From the NCBI RefSeq assembly GCF_003002875.1, contig NZ_PVTH01000015.1, positions 1 through 64,000 on the forward strand: a stretch of 64,000 bases of DNA, read 5' to 3'. The DNA comes from Arcticibacter pallidicorallinus. GTDB lineage: Bacteria > Bacteroidota > Bacteroidia > Sphingobacteriales > Sphingobacteriaceae. The notes under the pieces were generated by a model that saw only the letters and a program-made list of their open reading frames with translations, was not told the origin of the DNA and did not search any database. Made by a program: the position numbers and the translations under genes. Shown piece after piece: positions 55,501 through 62,784 of this stretch (its first letter is position 1; each line of letters opens with the position of its first letter).

Positions 55501-55850
55501 GCCCTTTTAACAGATATGGTAGTATTTATCTGTTTGAATACCAGTCCGGTTTGCCGACTCAGCGACTCCAGAACTTCCGCTACAGACATCAGGTCGCCGC
55601 TCACCTTTACTCTGGTGTCATTATCGACGATGCCCTTATCGTAAAAAAATCGGAACTGCGTTTGCTTTTCGATGGTTGCAAACACACTCTTCAGGTTCGA
55701 CCCGGCACGGGAAACCTTTATACTGACTTCGTTAGTATTTTGTGACTTGCCTTCCTTCGCCACGAGCATGAAGGATGACAGACAGACGAAGAAAATAGAC
55801 AGCACGGTATTCAATGACATAAGAAATAACGTATGCTTTAAATTTTTCAT
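52563..55850 (-). CDS. SusC/RagA TonB-linked outer-membrane transporter with STN domain
   Basis: The 1095-residue transporter has a signal peptide, then an STN domain (about 45-115, FATIEKQTQFRFFYDKGI) that marks transporters signalling through an anti-sigma factor. A carboxypeptidase-regulatory-like domain follows (VIVSGQVTDERGNTLPGVSI), then the plug (VIGYGTQKKADVTSAVTSVK, LVDGIPGDLNTV, GTRGTNGVILITTKK) and the 22-strand barrel. It imports oligosaccharides bound by the SusD partner. The upstream ECF sigma/FecR pair fits the STN-mediated trans-envelope control. No mutation was seen. Confidence 0.96.
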   Translation of the reverse strand: MKNLKHTLFLMSLNTVLSIFFVCLSSFMLVAKEGKSQNTNEVSIKVSRAGSNLKSVFATIEKQTQFRFFYDKGIVDNDTRVKVSGDLMSVAEVLESLSRQTGLVFKQINTTISVKRAANVPVNTVNNEQMQVIVSGQVTDERGNTLPGVSIKIKGAEGGTSTDPTGRYRISVAGPESVLAFSFIGFVTEERAVGSSGVLNVSLREQLTNLNEVVVIGYGTQKKADVTSAVTSVKAENFVRGAVKDAGQLLQGKVAGLAIATPSGDPTASTQILLRGTATLGTSVQPLILVDGIPGDLNTVAPEDIESMDVLKDGSAAAIYGTRGTNGVILITTKKPSGTIEPTIDYNGYLSTQEFANLPKMLSASEYKERLPLQDLGSNTDWVKEVSRGTPLSNGHNISLRGGSSKTNYVGTLGYRYFEGVFLKSDNRTINGRIDVNHNMFDNKLKLNFNVLNTDNKYNSLGSGSSFNNTVWRQVLGRNPTAPIRNEDGTWQEQTAIAGYENPLALLNESYGENQSQTTRLSGSIGWTPIDGLQLKALVSRSKLNSEFGYAETKQHISTVRDGRQGFASKSSGQSIDNLFEFTTQYSKSVDGHNFSALGGYSYQHNTSQNTGMQNLDFPAGNFSYIDNIGQGTALRNGLSSLYSGKFASNLIGFFGRLTYNYQEKYLLTANLRHEASSRFVGTKDPWGTFPAVSAGWRISKEPFLSNVSFLDDLKLRAGYGVTGTAPDDLFLGVSQLGYTDPITGRAITYLINGEWISGLSPISNPNPYLKWEVKKETNVGLDFTILKGRIGGSVDYYYRRTNGLLYDYPVPSPPNLYSFTKANVGVMQNSGIEALLNFQPVQKKKFSWFSSINFSTNRNKLVSLSNDLYQTTNNFINVGFTGSPVQTYTHRVEVGKEIGNFYGYKIVDINEDGSWVYENKDGNLSNVKEEADKKVLGNGLPKFYAGWNNNFTYGNFDLGITMRGAFDYQILNFQRMYSEVPGFSLYNQLSSAYDEVFGKAVLNKNILPEYNSYYIENGDFWKIDNITLGYKLKLPSQHFKSARIYVSTLNTLTITGYKGMDPEVNRLGLFPGNDDRDKYPTTRVYTLGLSLSIN

Positions 55851-55893
55851 AAATTAGAAATGTTTAATGAAAGAATATTTCGTCGAACTCCAA

Positions 55894-55931
55894 AGCGCCT
55901 GCAACGACCGACCAAAGTGTTTGCGGGCGCT
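55894..55931 (-). other. GC-rich hairpin between the fecR and susC genes
   Basis: AGCGCCTGCAA (55894-55904) and TTGCGGGCGCT (55921-55931) form an 11-bp stem with one mismatch that becomes a wobble pair on one strand, and a 16-base loop. It lies 43 bases upstream of the SusC start. No T-run follows, so attenuation or mRNA processing is more likely than simple termination (inference). Confidence 0.5.
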
Positions 55932-56041
55932 CTCTTCCAGCTTTCTGAAAGCCAGAATCGTGCATAATAATCAGGTGTAGTAATTTCGCATGTTAGATTA
56001 ATTGGTTAAGCCGTTATAATTAGTTAGTCTTTCTTCAAAGC

Positions 56042-57058
56042 TCATTTACACGAACCACCCCGGATCGTGACTTTGTTCCCTTCGATCTTGTAGGTGATGT
56101 TCAGCGCAAAACGCATAGCCTCCAGAACGTTTTTTAAACTTTCCTGACGATATGATCCCACCATTCTGCAGTTCGCAAGCTTTTTGCTGTCCATCAGAAG
56201 CTTCACGCCATACCAGCGTTCCAGTATCGGCTTCATCTCCAGCAGTGTTTTTCCGGTAAAAACCAGCTCCCCCTCCTGCCATCCCATATACTCTCCGGCA
56301 GGAACATTTCCGCGAACAGTAAATCCCTGGGTTCCTGTGTAAGTCGCCTGCTGATCTTTGGTCAGAATAACGGTACGCTGTGCCTTAGCTATCCCATCTT
56401 TAATCACATCCCCTGCACTTTCTTCTACCGAGACTTTTCCCGACCGAACCGAAATCTGCGCAGGACTGTCTTCATAGGTTTTTACATTAAAAGAAGTACC
56501 CAGCACGACCGTATTCAACTTGCCCGAGCGAATGATAAATGGTTTCTCCGCATTATGAAAAACTTTAAAGAATGCTTCACCTTCAAGTGTCAGAACCCGC
56601 TTTTCCCTATTAAACTTTTCCGGGTACGTCAGGATGCTACCCGCATTTAGCCAGACCTCCGTACCATCAGAGAGCTGAAGCTTGCGAACTCTTCCCAACG
56701 GCACTTCAACGCGAACTAAACGCACAGGATCAACGACATCACGTATTTCAGCTTTTTTGCTGTAAAACATAAGAGACACGCTAATGAAAAGCAAAATCGC
56801 AGCGGCTGCTTTCCACATACCCGACCCTGACTTTCTAATCGGTACGACAGAACGTACTAAAAACTCCTTCTCCGGTAGCACCGCTTTAGCATTCGCCGGA
56901 ACCTCATATAAAAAGGGATCAGCGTTGATCGATTCATAAAGAGATTGTTCGATCTCACCCGTCTTAATCAGGTGGAATAAAACCTCAATCTCCTCAACAG
57001 AAGCCTTGTTGTTTTTGTAGCGTTCAAGAAGCTCTTTATAAAATTGATTTTGGTTCAT
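56042..57058 (-). CDS. FecR-family anti-sigma factor
   Basis: The 338-residue protein has a cytoplasmic sigma-binding N-terminus, one membrane helix (about 82-99, WKAAAAILLFISVSLMF) and the FecR domain (about 110-250: VEVPLGRVRKLQLSDGTEVWLNAGS, split by LTLEGEAFFKV and VVLGTSFNVKTYED). It ends with a DUF4974 domain (about 265-335). It would receive the signal from the STN domain of SusC and control the sigma factor encoded 70 bases upstream. Confidence 0.94.
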   Translation of the reverse strand: MNQNQFYKELLERYKNNKASVEEIEVLFHLIKTGEIEQSLYESINADPFLYEVPANAKAVLPEKEFLVRSVVPIRKSGSGMWKAAAAILLFISVSLMFYSKKAEIRDVVDPVRLVRVEVPLGRVRKLQLSDGTEVWLNAGSILTYPEKFNREKRVLTLEGEAFFKVFHNAEKPFIIRSGKLNTVVLGTSFNVKTYEDSPAQISVRSGKVSVEESAGDVIKDGIAKAQRTVILTKDQQATYTGTQGFTVRGNVPAGEYMGWQEGELVFTGKTLLEMKPILERWYGVKLLMDSKKLANCRMVGSYRQESLKNVLEAMRFALNITYKIEGNKVTIRGGSCK

Positions 57059-57128
57059 ATCCGGTCTTCAATAATAAAGACACGGGATTATGTGCTGGAG
57101 GGTACCCCTTAACTGATTTTTATTTTAT

Positions 57129-57722
57129 TTATTTGTACAAGCCTATCGCAAGAACAATAATCAGCGCTAAAAGCACGTGTAAAGCATTCTGAATAGACAC
57201 GCGCAAAAGTTTCATCGACCTCACCATATGCTTTTTTACCGCATCCTTTGAAATGCCCAGCATTTGCGATACTTCCTGATAGCTCTTTTCTTCTTCCCTG
57301 CAAAGACTGAATACCTTTTGAGTTTGGGCAGGCAATGTTTCAACGACTTTTTTCAGATGATCCAGATACTCCAGGGAGAGCATATCATCCTCGATGGTAT
57401 TGCGGCTGGCTACTGCGGCCAGCACGATCTTTTCTTTCAAATTCTCCTGGACAGAGGCCTTCTTAAGTACATTGAAGGCTGCGTTCCTGGCGACGACAAA
57501 CAAGTAAGATTTTAAAGATGAGATCTCAGGAAGATCATCCCTTCCCTCCCAGAAGCGAACAAAGATATCTTGAGTAACATCATTGCTCAGATCCTGGCAC
57601 TTCACATACTTCTTTACGAAGCGATGTATAATCGCCCAATGTTGCTCATAAAATAAGGAAAAGGCATTTTCGTCCCCCTCCCTGATTCTTGATAGCAACG
57701 TATGGTCGTCTTGAAAATGCAT
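57129..57722 (-). CDS. FecI-like ECF RNA polymerase sigma factor
   Basis: The 197-residue protein has sigma region 2 (ENAFSLFYEQHWAIIHRFV, LSNDVTQDIFVRFW) and region 4 (LPAQTQKVFSLCREEEKSYQ, then EVSQMLGISKDAVKKHMVRS). A C-terminal hydrophobic tail (HVLLALIIVLAIGL) is a common feature of such sigma factors in Sphingobacteria and may tether it to the membrane. It should switch on the downstream susCD genes when released by FecR. Confidence 0.94.
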   Translation of the reverse strand: MHFQDDHTLLSRIREGDENAFSLFYEQHWAIIHRFVKKYVKCQDLSNDVTQDIFVRFWEGRDDLPEISSLKSYLFVVARNAAFNVLKKASVQENLKEKIVLAAVASRNTIEDDMLSLEYLDHLKKVVETLPAQTQKVFSLCREEEKSYQEVSQMLGISKDAVKKHMVRSMKLLRVSIQNALHVLLALIIVLAIGLYK

Positions 57723-57916
57723 GTTCGGTTAGCTAAGTCAATCAAAAAAAGCAGATACTGGTAAAATTCTGCATGGAAAGTTGATTTTTTTCTGGCAGGC
57801 TCTAGTTGATTGTTTAAGTGAATATACGGGCTTGCCACGACAAGACCAAAGCACTTTACATAAAAGCACATTTTCATCCTCCAATCGTATACCGCTTAAT
57901 CAAAATGCGATTATAA

Positions 57917-59956
57917 TCAGTAGCTCAGACCCTCTCCAAATTTAAACAGCGCATAAGCCGGTCCTTCATCATATCCTGGAACATCTTCTTTATTGCTTTC
58001 GACTGCTTGTTGGCTAATGGGCGTGGTAAAAGGCATTTTAGCAGTCGGATTGAACTTCCCGGTAACCACATCAAGCAAAGCATTTGCCTCCACACCAAAG
58101 GTTGAAAGTATAGCGATGAAACGACTCTTCGTTTCCGTATTATAAACCTCATCTATAACAAACGGACTGGAGTAATTAATAACCAGTATGGTCGGCTTCT
58201 TCGCCGTTAAAGCATTCACATAGTCTACATCTACGGCACACGCAGAAAGATTCACCCGTAGTGGTGAGTGATCGGCCGGGAAAAGCGGGCGCATAAGCGG
58301 CTTCAACCAGAGCAATATTACATCTGCTTCTTCGGGAGTCTTTACGAAAGTGAGTCCCTCGTAGTCCTGTGTCAATACTTGACCCGGACCGGGTGCAGGC
58401 TTTTGGTAATTCTTGTGATAGTCTTCAAAGTAGATTTTCGTATTTCTTAAAGGAAGCTTCTTTTGCTCATTGCGGAGCAGAACAATTGATTTGCGCTGCG
58501 CTTCCTTTCCGGCGCTAACAAAATCTGCTCTACCAACAACGTCACTTGCCTGATCCTCCCCCACATAAGGATTTTCAAAAAGCCCGAGTTTAAACAGCTC
58601 AATAAGCAGTAATTCAACCGATTCATCCACCAACTTCATTACTTCAGGATGTGCTTTAAAAGTAGCGATAAGCTGCGAAGGGTCTGCGTTGCCTGCAAAC
58701 ATATTAGTCCCTGCCTCCAGCGCTTTAACATAACGCTCCTGAACGGAAAGATCCTCCACTCCCCATGGCATAGACTCTATCGGGCCGGTATCAGAATTGA
58801 TGATGCCCTTAAACCCCAGCTTCCCGCGAAGTAAGTCGCGCAATATACCCTTATTGTAAGCGTAAGCTACCTCTTCATATTCTGTACCCTTCGGCAGAGA
58901 ATAATAAGGCATTATCGACGACGTTCCGGCCTCGATAGCTGCCTTAAAAGGAAGCAGACTGGCTTCAAAACGACCGCCTGGAAACACTGCATCTCTCCCG
59001 TAGTTGTAGTGCGGATCAAATCCCTTGAAAGTCGCGCCCCCGCCCGGAAAATGTTTTGTGGTCATAGCCACCGACTCACTATTTAGCGAATCGCCCTGGA
59101 AGCCATAAACGATGGCCGAAATACTCTGTGCAGCCAGCGCACGGTCCTCTCCCAAACTTCCTTCAATACGCTGCCAGCGCGGCTCGGTCGCCAGATCAGC
59201 CATATACATATATCCTTTTCGCAGTCCAACGGCAAGCCATTCTTGCCGCGCCATACTGGCGAATTTATAGACCGCCGCACTGTCACGCATGGCAGCCAGG
59301 CCGATTTCCGAAGGCCATTTTGAAAACCCTACGGATGCAGAGGCTGTAGCCCCCATCCCTCCTGCCGAAATATGGTTCCTCGGATTGGATGCAAAGATCA
59401 CCGGAATACCGAGCCGGTCGCCCTCCGCAATAGCCTGCACCTTATTCGCCCAACGGGCCATCGTATCGGCAGGTGCTGTGGTAGTTCGCCAAATAAAATG
59501 CCTCATCTTGTTCTGCAGAACGCCCTTGGTTGTCCCCACAGCACTCATGAGAGGATGAGGAAGAAGCTCACCTGTAAACTGATTTTTATCTGCCACAACA
59601 TCCTCCTCATTGAACGCGCTGGTAATAGGCTTTTGTACCGCCGTCCTGTCGAGCATAAAAATCTCATTAAACATCCGCATATCGGCGATAAGCATCATTC
59701 CCGCTTTCTCCTCCAATGTCATCTGACTCAATAAATCCCGGCTTCTTTCGACCGGACTGAGTCGCCAGTCCTCATAAGGGTCGAGCTTACCGTTCTTATT
59801 CAGATCTCTAAATTTCGAACCATCCTGTTCAAGAATCTTGACTGTCCTGGTGCCGATGATTGGCTGTTCTTCGCTTGTTTCCTTTGATCCGCTGGTACAG
59901 CCGGCAGCTAGGAGCGCTGAGAGGCAAAAAACTGATGGCAATGTTCTGATTTTCAT
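57917..59956 (-). CDS. Glycoside hydrolase family 3 lipoprotein
   Basis: The 679-residue protein has a lipobox (LLAAGC, Cys20), then an EF-hand-like calcium loop DLNKNGKLDPYEDW (about 54-67), and the GH3 N-terminal barrel with TTKHFPGGGAT and nucleophile Asp389 in INSDTGPIES. The C-terminal GH3 domain follows (QRKSIVLLRNEQKKLPL, FVIDEVYNTETKSRFIAIL). It probably hydrolyses beta-glucosides or N-acetylglucosaminides at the cell surface or in the periplasm. It lies 194 bases upstream of the sigma factor gene in the same orientation and likely serves the same glycan-use locus. Substrate not predictable. Confidence 0.92.
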   Translation of the reverse strand: MKIRTLPSVFCLSALLAAGCTSGSKETSEEQPIIGTRTVKILEQDGSKFRDLNKNGKLDPYEDWRLSPVERSRDLLSQMTLEEKAGMMLIADMRMFNEIFMLDRTAVQKPITSAFNEEDVVADKNQFTGELLPHPLMSAVGTTKGVLQNKMRHFIWRTTTAPADTMARWANKVQAIAEGDRLGIPVIFASNPRNHISAGGMGATASASVGFSKWPSEIGLAAMRDSAAVYKFASMARQEWLAVGLRKGYMYMADLATEPRWQRIEGSLGEDRALAAQSISAIVYGFQGDSLNSESVAMTTKHFPGGGATFKGFDPHYNYGRDAVFPGGRFEASLLPFKAAIEAGTSSIMPYYSLPKGTEYEEVAYAYNKGILRDLLRGKLGFKGIINSDTGPIESMPWGVEDLSVQERYVKALEAGTNMFAGNADPSQLIATFKAHPEVMKLVDESVELLLIELFKLGLFENPYVGEDQASDVVGRADFVSAGKEAQRKSIVLLRNEQKKLPLRNTKIYFEDYHKNYQKPAPGPGQVLTQDYEGLTFVKTPEEADVILLWLKPLMRPLFPADHSPLRVNLSACAVDVDYVNALTAKKPTILVINYSSPFVIDEVYNTETKSRFIAILSTFGVEANALLDVVTGKFNPTAKMPFTTPISQQAVESNKEDVPGYDEGPAYALFKFGEGLSY

Positions 59957-60458
59957 ATAGTCACATTTTGAAGAGAGCGGTCCTAATTGTGTATCTGCTA
60001 AAACTGATAATCCATCTCAGATAAATTTAGCGAAAGAAAAGCGTTTAAATACGAATACGACGTAATTATATATTTCTCACAAAAACCATATCCCAGCACC
60101 TGTAGAATGGTAAGGGTTCTCTCCCGAGATTTCCTGTGTTCGAACGATTTTGTCTGGATAAAACCTATGTTAAGTCGCAGTTAGCCGGCTCTTCCCTCCC
60201 CAATCTCCTGTTAATTAAACAAGTACCTAAACCGGCACGTTCCGGTTAATATCTCGACGAATAAAAGCCGCTGTAGCTTTGTCAAACCAGCTGTGAACAA
60301 AGATGGGCAAATTCTGAACAAATGTACTCATCACATTTGTTCAGAAATATTAGCTTAGCATCAGCAAAATAAGGTAATACAATTGTACATCGTTTGTATG
60401 TTATAGCCCTTGTCAAGCCATTTTACAACCTAATATTATAACCAAACCAATTATTTAA
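59957..60458. other. Long intergenic region between divergent GH3 and oxidoreductase genes
   Basis: About 500 bases between two divergent genes, with no convincing gene. Two symmetric elements are visible: a perfect 14-bp inverted repeat (60312-60346, listed separately) and a smaller AACCGG...CCGGTT repeat at 60230-60247. It probably holds the control region for both flanking genes. Confidence 0.5.
60312..60346. promoter_or_regulatory. Perfect 14-bp inverted repeat, probable operator
   Basis: TTCTGAACAAATGT (60312-60325) and ACATTTGTTCAGAA (60333-60346) are perfect complements across a 7-base spacer, about 112 bases upstream of the oxidoreductase ATG. No T-run follows, so a terminator is unlikely. 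Such a long exact dyad suggests binding by a dimeric regulator. The regulator is not encoded nearby, and the same motif does not recur elsewhere in the window as far as I could see. Confidence 0.55.
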
Positions 60459-61886
60459 ATGGTAACACGAAGAAGTTTTATAAGACAAGCCGGACTTGCC
60501 GCAGCCGGAGTTGGCCTCAGTCAAGTCGTTGGACTGGATGCATTTGGCGCCGCGAGCTACAACAGAATTATGGGAGCCAACGGAAAAGTCAACCTCGCCT
60601 GTATCGGGATAGGCAACCGGGGTGGCAGCATCGCTATGGATCTGGACAAAACTGGACTCGCAAACATCGTCGCGATATGTGATGTGGATATGGGTGCCAA
60701 ACACACCTTGGAGGTGATGAACAAATACCCTAATGCAAAGCGCTTCAAAGACTTTAGGGAGATGTTTGATAAGATGGGCAATGAGATTGAGGCTGTCAGC
60801 ATTGGCACACCGGATCATTCTCATTTTGCGATAAGCATGATGGCTATAAAGCTGGGTAAGCATATCTACGTAGAGAAACCAATGGCCCGTACTTTTCATG
60901 AAGCGGAGCTGATGATGCAGGCGGCAAGAAAGTATCCTAAAGTAGTTACACAAGTCGGAAATCAAGGCCACTCAGAAGCCAATTATTTTCAATTCAAAGC
61001 GTGGAAAGATGCGGGAATAATCAAGGATGTAACGAAGATGGTTGCCCATATGAATTCACCAAGAAGATGGCATGGCTGGGATCCAAAAATATCGAAAATG
61101 CCGGCTGCGCAGCCTATCCCTCAGGGTTTAGACTGGGATACCTGGCTTACGTCCGCTCCCTATCACGAATACAATGAGAAATATCATTATGGAGACTGGA
61201 GGTGCTGGTACGACTTTGGAATGGGAGCTTTGGGAGACTGGGGTGCACACATCATTGATACAGCACATGAGTTTCTCGATTTGGGATTGCCTTATGAAGT
61301 AAACCCCATAAAACTAGAAGGTCATAATGACTACTTCTTCCCGATGTCTTCCACGCTTCAGTTCCGGTTCCCGAAAAGGCGTAAAATGCCGGCCATGGAT
61401 ATCATGTGGTATGATGGAGTAAACAACCAGCCTCCTTTACCTGAAGGATATGGTGTGTCTGAGCTTGATCCTAATATCCCGACAGTAGCAGGAGGCAAAC
61501 TTCAGTCTTCAAATCTTAATCCTGGAAAAATAATCTACAGTGATGACTTAATTTTTAAAGGCGGAACCCATGGCAGTACGCTCTCGATCATTCCCGAGCA
61601 GAAAGCAAAAGATATGGCTTCGAAACTGCCAACAGTTCCAGCAAGTACTTCAAACCATTTTGCCAATTTCTTACTGGCTTGTATGGGTAAGGAAAAAACC
61701 AGGTCACCATTTGAAGTTTTCGGACCTATGAGTCAGGTATTTTCATTAGGAGTAATGGCCCAAAGACTGAATAGCCCGTTAAAATTCGACAGGGAAACCA
61801 AAACGATCACTAACAATAAGTTTGCTGACGCGATGCTGACAGGTTTACCTCCACGCAAGGGCTGGGAAGAGTTTTACAAGATATAA
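60459..61886 (+). CDS. Tat-exported Gfo/Idh/MocA-family oxidoreductase
   Basis: The 475-residue protein starts with a Tat signal (TRRSFIRQAGLAAAGVG). The Rossmann domain follows (VNLACIGIGNRGGSIAMDL, VAICDVDMGAKHT), with GTPDHSHFAISMMA and the family EKP motif in IYVEKPMART. Blocks such as GDWRCWYDFGMGALGDWGAH belong to the secreted Bacteroidota/Planctomycetes subgroup. It probably folds with bound NAD(P) before export and oxidises or modifies sugars in the periplasm. The DUF1080 gene 39 bases downstream suggests a 3-keto-glycoside pathway. Confidence 0.92.
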   Translation: MVTRRSFIRQAGLAAAGVGLSQVVGLDAFGAASYNRIMGANGKVNLACIGIGNRGGSIAMDLDKTGLANIVAICDVDMGAKHTLEVMNKYPNAKRFKDFREMFDKMGNEIEAVSIGTPDHSHFAISMMAIKLGKHIYVEKPMARTFHEAELMMQAARKYPKVVTQVGNQGHSEANYFQFKAWKDAGIIKDVTKMVAHMNSPRRWHGWDPKISKMPAAQPIPQGLDWDTWLTSAPYHEYNEKYHYGDWRCWYDFGMGALGDWGAHIIDTAHEFLDLGLPYEVNPIKLEGHNDYFFPMSSTLQFRFPKRRKMPAMDIMWYDGVNNQPPLPEGYGVSELDPNIPTVAGGKLQSSNLNPGKIIYSDDLIFKGGTHGSTLSIIPEQKAKDMASKLPTVPASTSNHFANFLLACMGKEKTRSPFEVFGPMSQVFSLGVMAQRLNSPLKFDRETKTITNNKFADAMLTGLPPRKGWEEFYKI

Positions 61887-61925
61887 CCATACACACTTCA
61901 AATAACACACAATTAACTGATAGTA

Positions 61926-62669
61926 ATGAAGAGATTATTTTTTATCGCATTTGCCCTGGTAGTAACCATGGACATTTATGCGCAAAATGCACCCGCAAAT
62001 GCTTTAACCAAAACTGAAATTAAAGAAGGTTGGAAATTATTATGGGACGGCAAGACCACCGATGGCTGGCGAGGAGCAAGAATGAATACTTTCCCTGCAA
62101 AAGGCTGGAGCGTAGTAGACGGAACGTTGAAGGTGCACAAAAGCGGAGGCGGCGAATCATCCAATGGCGGAGACATTGTAAGCGTTAATAAGTACAAAAA
62201 TTTCATCTTAAAAGTAGATTTTAAGATAACCAAAGGAGCTAACAGCGGTATTAAGTATTTCGTGGATTCTGATTTAAATAAAGGCGAAGGATCAGCCATT
62301 GGTTGTGAATTCCAGATTTTAGACGATGAGAATCATCCGGATGCCAAGAACGGAGTTGCCGGAAACAGAACGTTGGGCTCTTTGTATGATTTGATTACTG
62401 CTAAAAAAGAAGCGAAAGCAGGTTTTAAGAAAGACGACTTCAACACAGCGATGATCATCGTTAATGGCAATAAGGTGGAGCATTGGCTAAACGGCGCTAA
62501 ACTAGTTGAATACGAGCGCAATACCCAAATATGGAACGCGCTGGTAGCCTATAGCAAATACAGAACATGGCCTAACTTCGGAAACGCTGCAGAAGGAAAT
62601 ATTCTGTTGCAGGATCACGGCGATGAAGTGTTCTTTAAGAACATAAAGATTAAAGAACTAAAGAAATAG
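61926..62669 (+). CDS. Secreted DUF1080 protein (3-keto-disaccharide hydrolase family)
   Basis: The 247-residue protein has a signal peptide ([20 protein letters not shown]). The DUF1080 beta-sandwich follows, with [64 protein letters not shown] and [18 protein letters not shown]. Proteins of this family have been reported to cleave 3-keto-glycosides. It forms a two-gene operon with the upstream oxidoreductase gene. A stem-loop terminator follows 24 bases later. Confidence 0.9.
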   Translation: MKRLFFIAFALVVTMDIYAQNAPANALTKTEIKEGWKLLWDGKTTDGWRGARMNTFPAKGWSVVDGTLKVHKSGGGESSNGGDIVSVNKYKNFILKVDFKITKGANSGIKYFVDSDLNKGEGSAIGCEFQILDDENHPDAKNGVAGNRTLGSLYDLITAKKEAKAGFKKDDFNTAMIIVNGNKVEHWLNGAKLVEYERNTQIWNALVAYSKYRTWPNFGNAAEGNILLQDHGDEVFFKNIKIKELKK

Positions 62670-62692
62670 ATAACTGCTACGTTTTAGCAGAT

Positions 62693-62722
62693 AACGGGTC
62701 TTTGCTATCGCGAAGGCCCGTT
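62693..62722 (+). terminator. Intrinsic terminator after the DUF1080 gene
   Basis: AACGGGTCTTTGC (62693-62705) pairs with GCGAAGGCCCGTT (62710-62722) as a 13-bp stem with two G-U pairs in RNA and a 4-base loop, followed by a T-rich stretch (TGTATTTTC). A smaller CTGCTA/TAGCAG stem lies just upstream. It separates the operon from the convergent last gene of the window. Confidence 0.75.
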
Positions 62723-62784
62723 TGTATTTTCAGTTTACAAAGACTAGGCAATCGGATTGCTCCATCCACCCAATTACTGGCTAT

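Noticed and set aside
60230-60247. AACCGG...CCGGTT short inverted repeat
   Set aside because: Six-base arms are too short to claim as an operator separately from the 14-bp dyad nearby.
60423-60971. 182-codon minus-strand frame over the start of the oxidoreductase gene
   Set aside because: Antisense to conserved Rossmann motifs of the real gene; no family resemblance.
61204-61219. GCTGGTACGACTTTGG matches the left-edge repeat region over 16 bases
   Set aside because: It lies within the conserved CWYDFG codons of the oxidoreductase; a chance match of this length is expected about once in such a window.
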